Assembly (NCBI GenBank): GCA_030770425.1
Contig: JASJFT010000073.1
Coordinates: forward strand, 1 to 64,000
DNA from: Darksidea phi
Taxonomy: Eukaryota > Ascomycota > Dothideomycetes > Pleosporales > Lentitheciaceae
Direction: 5' to 3'
Length of the DNA: 64,000 nucleotides
Shown here: positions 1-11,279 of the stretch, piece by piece
Numbering within the stretch: position 1 is the first letter of the stretch
Layout: every line of letters begins with the position of its first letter
Notes under the pieces: generated by a model
The model's database searches: none
What the model was told of the DNA's origin: nothing
What the model saw: the letters and a program-made list of their open reading frames with translations, nothing else
Translations under genes and position numbers: made by a program

Positions 1-73
<73 letters not shown>
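1..73. other. Poly-C homopolymer tract at window start
   Basis: The first 73 bases are uninterrupted C. No biological element of this kind is expected in a fungal genome at this position. It resembles the G/C homopolymer patch around an N gap at 19.1-19.3 kb, so it is most likely a sequencing or contig-end artefact. The window may therefore begin at a contig end. Confidence 0.8.
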
Positions 74-74
<1 letters not shown>

Positions 75-955
75 CGCGATGTCTCGAAGGCATCGCAATC
101 CCGGCGCACTGGCAACCTGAACCCAGCAACGTGGACGGGGGCGCCGTCGCGACAGAGAGAATGGCTGTGCGTTCCAGCGCTCATGCCACGGCGCGATGAT
201 GAAATGTGCTGGGCCCATGCACCGCCCCAAGCCGGGTTTTTGCAGATTCCGGGCGACGAACGAGGCAGCCATCGGTAGGTGAATCCCACGTTGCATACGG
301 TGCTGGTGAAGGGGTTCCCAATCAAGCATTTCGCTTCGCTCCCACCATGTGCGCCTAGCAGGCCTGTCCCAGGTGTCGGTCCAACGCAAAGGTACATATT
401 TATCTTGCTCTGTCGCCCTCAACGTCCGTCGGTCTCAGCGTCGGTCTCTGGAGCCCATCGCGCGTCCTCGGAATCCGCCAGACACTCGTATCGCCGTTGA
501 ACGCGCCGAACGCAACGCGCGTGCATGCCCAATCGATAAGCTGCGATAAAAAAAAAAAAAGAGTCCCGGCCACCTGCGACTCCAGCCACCAATACCGCCG
601 TTCAGAGGTGCGTCTCGAATCATCCTGTCCGACGCTTTCTCTGCCGCAATGGCACCATGGACACCTCGCCCGCCCATTGGGCAGCGCGACACGCCTCCAA
701 GTATTTCACTGACGGTGGCCGCAGCTCGTTGGTCTCTGGTTGGCGCCGCGCTACTCCCGGACCAGAGTCACACGCTCCCAATACACCACCGCCGGTGGGT
801 GAGACATCGCCATTTGTCCGCCCGACTTGCTTTGCTCAGCTGCGCAGAAACAGTCCCCGAACAACTCTTGCCACCGGTGGCGCGTCTGTCGTTATCAGAG
901 GCAACATCTGCCGCGCGACCTCTTCTGCTCCTTTGCGAAACGCTCATATCACGAT
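74..955. other. Upstream region of the Rsr1 gene, no gene seen
   Basis: About 880 bases without a convincing gene. Several overlapping reading frames of 60-140 codons exist on both strands, but they overlap each other and resemble no known family. The region probably carries the promoter and 5' untranslated region of the GTPase gene that starts at 956. A run of A lies at 547-559. Confidence 0.5.
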
Positions 956-1972
956 ATGAGCCAAAGGGAGTACCACATCGTCGTGCTCGGCTCGGGTCAG
1001 TCATACCCTCGGACGGCTGCAGACTGTTGCTAACAAGCTTGTCCTTTAGGCGGAGTAGGGTGAGATGACCCGTTTTTTGAATGGCCACCCACGCTAACAA
1101 TCTTGTCAATTCAGCAAGAGCTGTCTCACAGGTAAGTCGCTTGCCGTCCCCCTTGCCGCAGCGTACATGCTCACCATCTATAGCTCAATTTGTGCAAAAT
1201 GTCTGGTACATACACCAAACCTTCACCTCCGCAGCATCAACTGACGCTCCACAGGATAGAATCTTATGACCCCACAATTGAAGACTCGTATCGCAAAGCA
1301 ATTGAAGTCGACGTTAGTACTCAAATGCAAAGGCCCGGAGCTCAGCTGAACGTTGACGGTAGGGCCGACATGTCATCCTGGAAATATTGGACACTGCGGG
1401 GACGGAGCAGTTCACAGCAATGAGGTATAATCGACGCCCTTGTTTAGCCTACCTTCTCTAACCATCTACAGGGAGCTTTATGTAATCCATGCCATTCCTG
1501 CTAGCTTTCCCTTGCTGACGACACTCAGATGAAGACTGGACAGGGCTTTTTGCTCGTCTTCTCCATAACAAGCACCTCGTCACTCTACGAATTGGCGGAG
1601 CTAAGAGAGCAAATACGGCGGATCAAGGATGATGGTGCACTCACCCATTCCTCAACCCAACTGTAGCTAACACCACCAGACCACGTCCCCATGGTCCTTG
1701 TAGGCAACAAATCCGACCTGGAAGACGCCCGAGCTGTGCCTAGGGCACGAGCATTCAAGACCTCCCAAGAATGGGGAGAAGTCCCATATTACGAAGCGAG
1801 CGCTCGGAGGAGAGCCAATGTGGACGAAGTATTTGTCGACCTGTGTCGACAAATAATTCAGAAAGACCAAAGGGAATATAAGAACCAGACGCAACCAAAA
1901 AGGCGGCCACGGCCTTCAGGAGGCCGCCCCCACCACAGAGGTCACCGCAGCCCCAGATGTACGATACTTTGA
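956..1972 (+). CDS. RSR1: Ras-like small GTPase of the Rsr1/Bud1 (Rap/Krev-1) type
   Basis: Predicted exons are 956-995, 1050-1059, 1115-1131, 1184-1205, 1255-1312, 1363-1424, 1472-1481, 1529-1634 and 1680-1972, giving 205 residues. All introns have GT..AG ends and the reading phase closes throughout. The protein shows the P-loop GSGGVGKS (residues 12-19), switch I YDPTIEDSY, switch II DTAGTEQ (59-65), the NKSD guanine-specificity motif, the ETSA-like SAR motif followed by RRRANVDEVF, a basic tail and a C-terminal CTIL box. The final L suggests geranylgeranylation. Rsr1/Bud1 GTPases act at the plasma membrane in bud-site or hyphal-tip polarity by recruiting the Cdc42 module; that role is known from the family. 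Exons 2 and 7 are only 10 nt long, and exon 2 encodes the middle of the P-loop. The P-loop has Ser where Ras usually has Ala (GSG for GAG). Confidence 0.93.
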
Positions 1973-2392
1973 TCCGAGCCGGCCACCTTCACTCATGTCA
2001 TTTTCTCATGTTTGTACGATTCCCCGGGCACGATGCCATAGAGGCTAGACGCTTCGCTCGCCGCGAAATAAATTTACTATAGGCGCCTCCTGCCTTGCAA
2101 AATCGTTTGTTGGAACACGTCATTCGCTTGTGGCGGTGATGGACGATGCCACCTTCAAAAGCAATTATGGCTGCACTTTCCTAGTTTGCTCTACTTACTT
2201 TTTTCAGGCTCAACCACCACAGATATCATCGCAAGTACCACACTACGCCAGTCAAGCCAACCACGACTCCAATTCTGCCGTGATAGAGCTCAAAGATACG
2301 AGCAGTAGCGCGGCTACGTGCATTTGCGGCCTGCCGTTCGCGGCTCTTTTCACATCCACAGGTCAACCTTGCAGCCATTAAATGACGGTCGC

Positions 2393-2416
2393 TCGACGAC
2401 GACGACGACGACGACG
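2393..2416. repeat. CGA/GAC trinucleotide microsatellite
   Basis: About eight uninterrupted copies of a GAC/CGA unit. It lies in a non-coding stretch. Confidence 0.85.
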
Positions 2417-3401
2417 CCACCACTAGTCAGCGAACGCGCTAGCACTAGTCTAGCTAGTCAGTCCCCATCAATGTCACGTCGATCCCGACACTTACAGTCA
2501 ACATCCAAGCTCGTAGTGACCGCCATGCCTGCAAGGTGTTGTCCACCCACGTAGGAACGCGAACGAGGGATGAAGGGTGCAGAATGATAGGCGCAAGATG
2601 TCGGACAAGATGCGGACCGTGTTGCGGCCCTCGCTCGGCCCACAAGGCGGTTCCCGCGCGAGAGGTTTCCGCGCCTAGACGAGCCTCTCACGGCCCTTGC
2701 CCAGGTCAGAGACATGTGCAATACCGCTTGATGGGTGACGGTCTCGCTTAGCTCCCGAGAAGATGTCGGAAAGCGACTGCGAGACGTCTGACCAGGGACA
2801 AGCAAGGAGGATGTCTTAGTATCGCCCACTCATGCGGGATAGGCAATGTAACAACGGACTTCGATCTTCGCGCGCACCCCACGCGTCATAGAGCCGATCA
2901 TGCACCGAGTGCACAAACTGGATTATTTTAGCAACTTGTCCTGCCGCATTCAGCATCCACGTAGCAATAAAGCCACGCTGCTGCGAGAATGAGGCCATGT
3001 TCGCAGCAGTCCTCCTCTTCTCGGCTAGATCACTCGCATGCATACAGCCTAACCAGGAACGAAGTCATGCCCACGTTACAATTGAGAAGCAAGAGGAGGC
3101 GAAATGGCGCTGGTAAATGCACGCATGTGTTCTAGCGGAGAGGTTGCGTGCACTGACCTTCCGTTAAGAGCTGGCTTCCAAATTTCCACCAACAGACATG
3201 TGTGTACGGTAATAACTCAGCGACGGAGAACATGCGAGTATCATCAAGTGTTGAGGGACGTCTCCCGGTTCTACGAGGCTGACCGCAGATTACCGTAAGA
3301 AATATATTGTTCTATTTCCTATCATTACTATGTCTGCTCGGTCGTCTTCAGTCACAGTACCGACCGCTGCCTATGCATCGAACCCCGAACCGTCGGTTCG
3401 T

Positions 3402-3450
3402 GGATTCGGGGATTCGTGGATTCGGGGATTCGGGGATTCGGGGATTCGGG
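3402..3450. repeat. 9-bp tandem repeat, unit GATTCGGGG
   Basis: About five tandem copies of a 9-base unit (GATTCGGGG, one copy with a G-to-T change). Just before it (3379-3400) is a short imperfect palindrome around CCGAACCGTCGGTTCG. No gene is associated. Confidence 0.85.
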
Positions 3451-6400
3451 AGCCCTGTTAGCCAGATCGTACGGATAACGGGTAGATGAGCGAGCAATAG
3501 CGCGGCACGATCCAAGTGAATGGAACTGACGACGTCCAAGCGCACTAGCAGCATTCCATTAGGAATTTTTGCGCAAAGGCGCTTGCGAGCATCCGTAGTA
3601 TTTCTAATCTCTAGCGTAGTTGAATAAGCACGAGCGGGGAATTCGGTACGACACAGCTTACGCGGCTCCCCGAGGCGAGATTTCGGAAGAATTGACGATT
3701 CGTGTTTCGGCATGCCAGTGGGTGTCGGGCCGGAGAAGCGCCGAGTGAGGGTATGTACGAACGGTGAGGCCTTGGGTGGACTGAGCGTAAGCGTGGGTTG
3801 ATTGCTTGGGTTACGGAGACGTGCATATTATCAGGGCATACACTTTCATACCACATACCATTATGCGCTTTTGCTCCTGGTGCTCGCCAACTTCCATCAT
3901 CAAGACTCCCTTCCCTGTCTTCATTGTCATGATATCGTAGTCTCAATGCCGTACAAGATCCGCATAAATTTTCTTGCCATCCGTTCCTCATTCCCTTCCA
4001 CAGTATTCATATACCTAGCAGATTCATTGTGAACAATTTGGACGTTTAATGTTCAATTGCAAAGTCGAAGAGGGTCCTGTTCTCTTCGAGTTGACTATTT
4101 GTGGCACTAATACCCGCTAGCGGACCCTAAACTTCATTGCCCCACACGTGTCTGTGCCTCTGACCATCTATCGGAGGGACATCACCCCGGCTCTGTCGAT
4201 GTATTCTCAGTCCTGTTTCACACATGCGTTGGTGGTTTACATATCCTGTTTTTTTCCCTTCCTTCCATACGCAAGTGCAACCAACGATACAATAATTGTG
4301 TTCGTATTGCCAGTGTGTCAAACTTTTCTAGTACGCCTGCGGTCGTCCGCTCCCTGCGACGACGGTGGCATCGCGCGAGCCTTGTTCTCACGATCCCCTT
4401 TTCGCTTCGAGTTCGTGGTGTACATGCTTTTTATCATGCTTCCAATACTGGCGTTGCTTATTGGGCTTGTGGTAGGTTTCCACGGGCACAAGTGGCCTCC
4501 CTGTTGCCTATCTTATATGTGTTTGGTGTAGTACTTGTTAACACGATCGTCATACTTGAATTAACCAACCCTAAGAGGAGATTTCGAGCCTTTTTTCTTT
4601 TTTTTTTCTTCATTTCACTACGGTAGGTCAATTCTTTCGCAACCGAGGACAGGACTCAGGAAGGATGTAGGAGGGTTCTCGACCGAGACCCACAGGCAAA
4701 TATCACACAGTTTGATCACATGAGTACGCGCTGTCACCCTGCACATTTACTGAGCACTGACGGTTCAAACAATTGGAGAACTTTTCTGATTCTGTTCCCT
4801 CTCCCTTTCCTCTGAGTCGCGTGTTGAGGCTCGTGTCGGATGAAGCCAGTATCATGTACAGATACCATTACGTGCTGGTCTTCAGATATTTACAGGTTAT
4901 CATTAGAGTGCACCCCCTACAATAGCATGTTTTGCGCAATGCGGCTTTCTTCAGGAAAAAAAAAAGCATGTAGGGAGAAACTTGAGGGAGCCTTGTAAGG
5001 AAAGAAATGACGGTAATGACCAGGAACTAGACTTTACTGAGGCATCACCTAAAACAACCAAACGATCATCTACCAAGCTTTGTGCTTGAAATGCTTCTTA
5101 ACGAGTCAAAAACAACGCCGAACCCCAACAGCAGCCCGCCCTAAGGTTCAGAAGACGCCTTAACTACAACATTGAACTACAAGGTCGTTGAGTATCAAAG
5201 AACTTTAATTAGTATCTTGAAGATCTTCATTGGCTGATATGTGAGTAGGTGTAGGTACGTATCTTTCTCCGCACCGTCCGCAGTACGTTGTGAATCTAAC
5301 AGCAAGGCAGCAAGTTGACGCTTTCAGCACGAGTCAGAATTTTCTGAAGGGACGTATAGAAATGACGAAGAAGGAAATGAGCTTCTGTGCGTCTGGACAA
5401 CTATGGTTCCGGAATAAGTTAGGTTGCATGTGCGTAGTATTCTTACGATGCATGAGGGAAGAACAAGATATGGAGCTAGAGGCAATTAGGAGATATCAGT
5501 ACGGTGGAGACTGCTTAAGTAAAGGGAAAGTGGGGGGTTTATTAAGAAGTCATCAAGTCAAACGTCTACATATGGTGGCCGTTGAGAACCCGCAAGGAAC
5601 CACCCCTACAACAACTTCATCGCAAAGCGTTCCGACCTCCGCTCACACTGTCGTAGAAGTATTTGAAATAAACACAAAGGAACGAGTATTTGGAATATCA
5701 ATAGTACGAGACTGGGCACTTCGGTCAGTCAAACTTCTTTACAACCTTGAACCTGGTCAATATGTTGTAAGCAATAACAGGAACTGGGTGTGCACTTTAA
5801 TAGAACCAAGCCTCCAACGTCCACTCATCTCAAGGAGTGGACGGCCCATTCATCTGACCATCGGCACCGCGACTTATCAAAACGGCCTATACTATCATTC
5901 GAAAAAGTTTCTCAATATATGTTGATAAATCTATTATTGATCGCTATTCCGTCATCCTCCACAAGATTCGCGAAAAAATGCTAAACCCATATCGTGGGAT
6001 CCAGTACAGTCCATACAAGCCGGACTAGAACGACATATCAGGTACAAACGAGCCCGATAGGTACACTTGAACAAACCATTTGAGGCTATCTTTTGAAATA
6101 CTCGCCGAAACCGCGCCCTCCTATAGATGTCCTCATATCTAGTCCAGTTGCTATGTTGCAGAAGATTGTCCCAAGACATGACACAAGAAGCGCATATCAA
6201 GAGTGAAATTGGGAAGCTGTGATGATAGCTTGTAGATTTACCATGACTCTAACACGCTACTCTAAACCGGTTTTAGCTGACGAGAACAACCGAGCATTAC
6301 ATCACTCGATGTATCGGTACACTAGTAAGGCTATCGCAGCGGAGCTGGACCTTTGCGGAGTTTCCCATTGTGAGTGCATATCCCTTCCGTTCCAAAGGTT

Positions 6401-7896
6401 CTGGCACGGACTTCATGTCAACACGGGTCTTTTGCGGCGCCGTTCTGGAGTATAATTTTTTCCAATATACTCTACTCTACTAACTGCAGCTCGTGGGTTG
6501 GAGTAGAGCTGTCAAACCGTATTTTAAAGCTAACATCTGGTCCGATTGGCCTGTACACTGTCCATTCTGTTCCGATACGCCTGGCGGAAGGCGTTGCTCC
6601 TACACGTCGACGCAGGATCGATTTGCGTACATGAATCAGTGGGGATAGCGATTGCAGTATAAGACGGTGCGCTAATGGACGTTCGGAAGGACTGCGTGGT
6701 GGTTCTTCGTAAAAAATAAATCGCGACCCATGGTCGAACTACAGGTGCCGCTCAACTCGTCTTTTACACGCATGCAAATGATGGACTAGCCACACATAAA
6801 GGTAGCCATGCTGTGCGATTTATACTAGGATCGTTGAGTGGAGGATCAGATCCTGTTGCAGTGAAAATATAAACTATGCAGTGGGAATGGAGGGTAATCC
6901 TATAACTAAAGTAGATCCCATAATGGTATCTCGCAAGCCTGCTATAAGCCATGTCACCTCCTCCCATCGCGTTTGTGGGGGTTCGGGGGATCGTCTGTCT
7001 CGCTCTTAGCCTGGAAATGCGGTTCGTCTTGTGCGCGATCGTGTTTGGCGGTTCTGTTCGATTTGCCTCGGAGGCTGCCTGTGGCCCATGATCAGTGGGT
7101 TCAGCCGTTGCTCCTCGCCATGTCGTCCCATCAAAGAAGGTAACCGGTCTGGGCTCGCGTTGCGGTCGTGTAGATGGCTGGTGGAAGGGCGCTGCTGTGC
7201 GATTCGTCGGCCATTCCGTCGGGACGCGTCGCGTCTCGCCTGCCGGCGTCTCTCCGCCCTCTGTAATTGGACTCGAGTAATGGTCGTATATTGTATATGT
7301 ACGCTGTCTCCTCGTCCGCGCTAGAGATTGCACTGAAAGCGCTATAAGGCTGAATCATAACGGGCTGACCCGATGGTTTTCCCGAACGCCACCTACGCTC
7401 GCGCTATACCATTTTCTATATATATTACACGCAAAATTACATTCTGTTCACATCTACTTGTAGAGTATTATGAAGAAATAGCGCGGAATTAGTAGCAAAA
7501 CGCTTATAAAACAAGGTATTTATTCTCGCAGCTTCCATGCACGGGCCTTTTGCCACAGAACAGCGGGACAGGCCGTTCATGGGACCCCCTTGTACAGCCG
7601 CAGGTGTGGCTAGTTGTACGATGCTTCCCGCAGACGCCCTTGAGCAGTAGACAAAAGCAACAGTCTTATATAAAAATTGTTAGGACAGAGTCTGTATTAT
7701 GATGTAGTGTATTGGAAACAGTGGTAGATGGGGAAATAATACGCCAAGTGGTGGTTGGTGGCGCGTCGTTGAGTCAGCCGACGAGTTCCAAACCTGAATT
7801 TCTGAACCACAAACTTCTCGCCACCTCTCTCCACGGATGGATAACGTCTCTTTTCTTATTATCGCTCTCCATAAATAGATAAAGCGCGTTCCTAAA

Positions 7897-8508
7897 ATGC
7901 CAAATATCATCCGTAGACCACGTTCTAGGCAACCCGAGCGACGACACAATCGAGCCTGCAATCCTGGCACACGTCTTACCGTTGAGGAACGACATCGCAT
8001 CTACTGTCTTTCACAGCGTCCAGGGTTCAGCCAACGAGCAGTTGCCTCGACTCTTCAACTTCCTCGTACAACTGTACAATCCGCGATATATGCTATGTCC
8101 AAAAAAGGCAGCAGGCAGCAGAACCACACGCAAACGCCTACAACACTTGTCCCAGACTCTGCACCGGCCGCTTTATCTAGTAGCAGTACCGTCTGCATGC
8201 GATCTGTATCTAATATAGGGATACAGATGCAAACAGTCGTTCAACAGCCTTCCCTACGTCATTCCACGAGCGCAACGCCGATGATACCGCCAATTGCGAC
8301 GTCTACGCTAGACGATCACCACAGACTACCTTCACAACCGGCTGAAGCTACTTGTGCTTGGAACAACCATCAGTTGAATAACGTTTCGGTGGAATACTCC
8401 AATCCACAACAATTTGGCGCGCATGAAGGGGCCATGCAGACAACGTTACCACGATGTCCTCTTAAGCTTCCGCCTATGGAGCCGCGAGTCAATTATAAAA
8501 GTTTGTAG
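7897..8508 (+). CDS. Hypothetical protein with transposase-like helix-turn-helix
   Basis: An intronless open frame of 203 codons. After a basic N-terminus (about residues 1-25), residues about 26-66 contain TVEERHRIYCLSQ followed by FSQRAVASTLQLPRTTVQSAI. This has the spacing of a homeodomain-like helix-turn-helix, as in the N-terminal DNA-binding part of Tc1/mariner and similar transposases. The remaining 135 residues are rich in Ser, Thr, Pro and Gln, look disordered, and show no catalytic DDE domain. It may be a transcription regulator, a domesticated transposase fragment or the relic of a transposon. It stands alone in a gene-poor stretch, and its function is unknown. Confidence 0.45.
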   Translation: MPNIIRRPRSRQPERRHNRACNPGTRLTVEERHRIYCLSQRPGFSQRAVASTLQLPRTTVQSAIYAMSKKGSRQQNHTQTPTTLVPDSAPAALSSSSTVCMRSVSNIGIQMQTVVQQPSLRHSTSATPMIPPIATSTLDDHHRLPSQPAEATCAWNNHQLNNVSVEYSNPQQFGAHEGAMQTTLPRCPLKLPPMEPRVNYKSL

Positions 8509-8840
8509 ATCGACGGACAACAACTGTGCTCTGGGTTGGGGTAGAAGATCGCTTGTTTCAATGGCACAATTAGAGGTTGTAATATACGGACAGGAGGTTA
8601 AGCTGAAAAGGCCGAGTTGAGAACAGAGAATTAGTACCTGTCTTTTCTCGATGGGCTTTCTTCTTAGCTGTTGTCTTGCAGGCGTCCTGCGTCCATGGAA
8701 TGGATCGTGGCTTGGACAACGCTAATATCTGGCTTCCATTGCTCGAGTAGCCTCCTAGCGCATAAAAGCAACGGAGGACTAAAATCCTCGTACTCGTGCG
8801 CCTGGACCATGGATTCGAGAATGATGGCTGATTACACTAA

Positions 8841-9128
8841 GTCGCCCAAATCATTCCCATGGGCATGGGGAACTACAATACCAAGATCCAAGAGCTGAAC
8901 AAGGCGATCCCAACGTGGGCTGCTGGCCTCAACAAGACGGAATCCCCCATTTGGGTCGTGGATCAGTACACCGGATTCTCGAGGTCGGCCGATCTGCGCG
9001 ACGGCGTGCATCTGAACAAGAGCGGCGATCAGAAGATGCTGGATAAGTGGTATCCCGCGCTGATTCAAGCATTCCAGGCTGCAAAGGCGGATAAGGCGGC
9101 CGTGACAGAAGTGGACTGGGTAGCTTAG
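8841..9128 (+). pseudogene. C-terminal remnant of an SGNH/GDSL (CE3-like) esterase
   Basis: The frame from 8841 encodes VAQIIPMGMGNYNTKI, then IWVVDQYTGF and DGVHLNKSGDQKMLDKWY. These match the last third of SGNH hydrolases of the CE3 acetyl-esterase group, including the DxxH block (DGVH) that supplies the catalytic Asp-His. The N-terminal GDS block with the nucleophilic Ser and the middle GTND block are not found upstream. A stop codon lies directly before 8841, and the TAAG there could be the end of an intron. The first ATG inside the conserved part (8859) would start in mid-domain. It is either a 5'-truncated gene copy or the terminal exon of a gene whose earlier exons have decayed. Confidence 0.6.
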
Positions 9129-9204
9129 ATCGGTTGGATATGCAGGTGAGCAGGTGAAGATCTTTATATATACAGCTGGATGAGGAGATGCAATGATTTG
9201 GAAA

Positions 9205-9567
9205 CTATTTGACCGGGTGCACACCCCAGCCATCGACTCTCGTTCCCTCAAGCACACCGTACAAATATGTGATTTCGACTTCCCCACTGATTGGCACTAC
9301 ATAACCCCTCGACTTATACGCCTTATGCATCGCCTTTGCTACGTCGACACCCGCACTGTGATACCTCCTTTCCAGAGCCTCTATCCTCTCCAGGTCCTCG
9401 CCTCTACTCCAGTGGAATAATTCATCGCCCCATAAACACCTTGCGTAATCTGCACTCCCGAGACCCCACGGAAAGTCAGGTGCGTGTTCGGTATGGAGCG
9501 TCCCGTTGGCGGACTCGACGCTGTGATAACGCTGCCGAAGGCGCCGATGAATAACAATACCTGTCAT
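9205..9567 (-). pseudogene. Duplicated C-terminal module of the neighbouring gene
   Basis: A minus-strand frame of 120 codons resembles the last 95 residues of the adjacent upstream frame. Both contain a (R)RRxRQ start, then ES(A/N)xGTL, then APDFP(W/Y)G, a W(S)RGED/WERGED stretch and a charged helical tail. The two frames overlap by four bases (ATGA), and this copy continues directly after the stop of the other. This looks like a tandem duplication of the 3' part of the gene, now left as a tail or a separate fragment. No known domain function can be assigned. Confidence 0.45.
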
Positions 9568-10838
9568 ATTGCTGGGTAAAAATGATCGTATGGTCTGAGA
9601 GCGGATTTCATTTCATGCTCAAACTCCTTAGCTGCATCTTCACCTCGCTCCCAATTGCTTCTTTCCTTTTCTTCCAGCCTCCTTATTGCCTCCTCCTTCT
9701 CCCCAGGAGACCAGCTCTCATCTTGTAGCTCGATGTGATCTATAATTTCAATGCCGTAGGGGAAATCCGGTGCATATATTGAGACAAGCGTACCTTCGTT
9801 GGATTCAATGCCGTGCTCAAGCTGTCGGTAGCGGCGGTCGACGCGAAAGGCTTGTGAAGATGATGTATCGGACATGAAATGCCTGGTTAGAGACTCCCGC
9901 TTAGGATGTAATTCGGGAAGATTAACAGAGATAGAGAGGTGGTCCGGTAGGGGACTAGATAGGAGTGGGGCGAGAACGGCGCGCTCGTTGACGATAGACC
10001 ACGAGTCAGGCGAAGCGTGGTCCAGCCAGATACCGAGAAAGCGTAGACTCGAGAAGCATGAGAGTACGTCAGGGAGGTTCATCCAGGCTGAGACCATAGG
10101 GTTCGTTAGAGGGCCTGGAGGTGTAAATGGACCGGTGTTCTCGAGGTCTGAATATATCGACAAGGGAAGGCGCATACTGATGTGAAGTACTTTGAGGTAA
10201 GGAACAACGGAAGATGCTATACTAGGCGTCGGAGATGGTTTAGAATGCAGCATAAACCTCAACGTATCTAGATCGCTGATGGGGAAGGTGGCAATGTCGG
10301 CCATCATTTCCGTTAAATCCATGAACCTAGGAACATTAATTAGCATGGCTAGAACAACACTTTTCTATCGATATCTTACATGCGCCTGGAAACAAATGGC
10401 AATTGATCTGCCTCAATCCTATGTTCGTCCCCTGGAGCTCTAAACGCCCTCTCGGGCATTTGTAGAACCTGCTCTTCATATCTTCAGTGCACCCCATGTC
10501 GACCGCAAATGTCGCGCAAAGATGTGTTCTTGCACAAAATCGTCTGTGCATCCACGGCCCAGCTGCGGGGCGCAACAGCCCGGGTCGTCGTCACGATCTC
10601 TCTTTACGCAGGTGGATAAAGCAAGACGGTTGTTGCCAATGAGAATGTGGATGGCGGGGGGGATGAGGTCGGTGCACGTGTAAATCATGCGCCGAATTTC
10701 CGTCGGCATGATAAAATATTTACTCTGACCTTGCGGGTTGGTAGAAGGGAACATTTTAATTTGTTGGGCGAGGGTGGGGGAGGGGGGAGGGGGGCGTTTA
10801 TATTGAAGGGTGTTGCCTCCAGGATGATACTGCACCAC
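9564..10838 (-). CDS. Hypothetical protein with F-box-like/DUF7730-like N-terminus, possibly degraded
   Basis: Read on the minus strand. The first part (10838 down to about 10500) contains FIMPTEIRRMIYTC, the typical 'P-x-E-I-R-x-x-I-Y' helix of fungal F-box-like or 2EXR/DUF7730 proteins. The main part (10346 to 9564) continues with PISDLDTLRFML, FLGIWLDHASPDSW and the APDFPYG module. An intron at about 10330-10380 (GTAAGA..CTAG) joins cleanly in the frame ending LPFVSRRM. I could not find a good splice joining that exon to the first part: it needs a frame change within about 60 bases, so either a small intron was missed or the gene is frameshifted. These families are large and variable in ascomycetes and their function is unknown. 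Confidence 0.45.
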
Positions 10839-11009
10839 AATACTCCGCTTCTTAGCTTACGGTATAGTATAATCCACGTATCCTTAGGCAGCATGTGTGG
10901 ATAGCTCCGCTTATGCGTGCTTTGGCCATTGCTAGGTTGCTTCTACGAAGCCCCGGAGTCGAGGAAATGTGTAAAACGTGGTTATACGGTGAACCGCAAA
11001 ACTAATCTA

Positions 11010-11110
11010 TATCGAATGAGTAGCAGCCATCGCGTCGTCAAACTCGTGGAATAACCTAAAAAAGGTAACACAAAAGGTAGCATAAAAAGGTATTTCGTCC
11101 CGAATACCTT
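11010..11110 (+). repeat. Direct repeat A, left copy
   Basis: A 101-bp segment starting TATCGAATGAGTAGCAGCCA and ending in the GTCCCGAATACCTT motif. It is closely matched by 14801-14888, with the right copy about 13 bp shorter in the A-rich middle. Both copies are in the same orientation and flank the divergent gene pair between them. Confidence 0.85.
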
Positions 11111-11189
11111 CTATTATAGCTGTATAATAGACTAGAGTATTCTATACCTTAGATATTCACTCTATAAATATATTCTACTACTAATACTA

Positions 11190-11241
11190 GTATAAAACGT
11201 TTCCTATTCTTCCCTATTCGTGTAGTATGTATTGTGCGATA
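11190..11241 (+). repeat. Inverted repeat B, left copy
   Basis: About 50 bases from GTATAAAACG to GTGCGAT match the reverse complement of 14751-14803 with about five differences, including a one-base indel. It lies about 40 bases downstream of the stop of the DUF6594 gene. With its partner it encloses about 3.6 kb containing two divergent genes. Confidence 0.85.
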
Positions 11242-11279
11242 TCCAGGTATCATTTAATTTATTCGATTTCGACTGGTAT

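Larger units (their letters stand above)
1973..7896. other. Gene-poor 5.9-kb stretch
   Basis: No recognisable gene. The longest open frame (5290-5925 on +, 211 codons) begins at GTG, with its first ATG at 5362. It resembles no known family and could be chance. A minus-strand frame at 6764-7333 lies in a GC-richer island and is equally anonymous. A trinucleotide microsatellite lies at 2393-2416 and a 9-bp minisatellite at 3402-3450. The rest is uneven in base composition and full of stops, consistent with decayed repeats. Confidence 0.5.
10839..11279. other. AT-rich repeat region between two minus-strand genes
   Basis: No gene. A G-rich stretch lies at about 10768-10796. The segment 11010-11110 recurs in direct orientation at 14801-14888. 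Bases 11190-11241 recur in inverted orientation at 14751-14803. The sequence between them (11111-11190) is strongly AT-rich. Confidence 0.6.

Noticed and set aside
5290..5925. 211-codon frame starting at GTG
   Set aside because: No family recognised, non-ATG start, embedded in gene-poor DNA. It could be real from the ATG at 5362, but I cannot support it.
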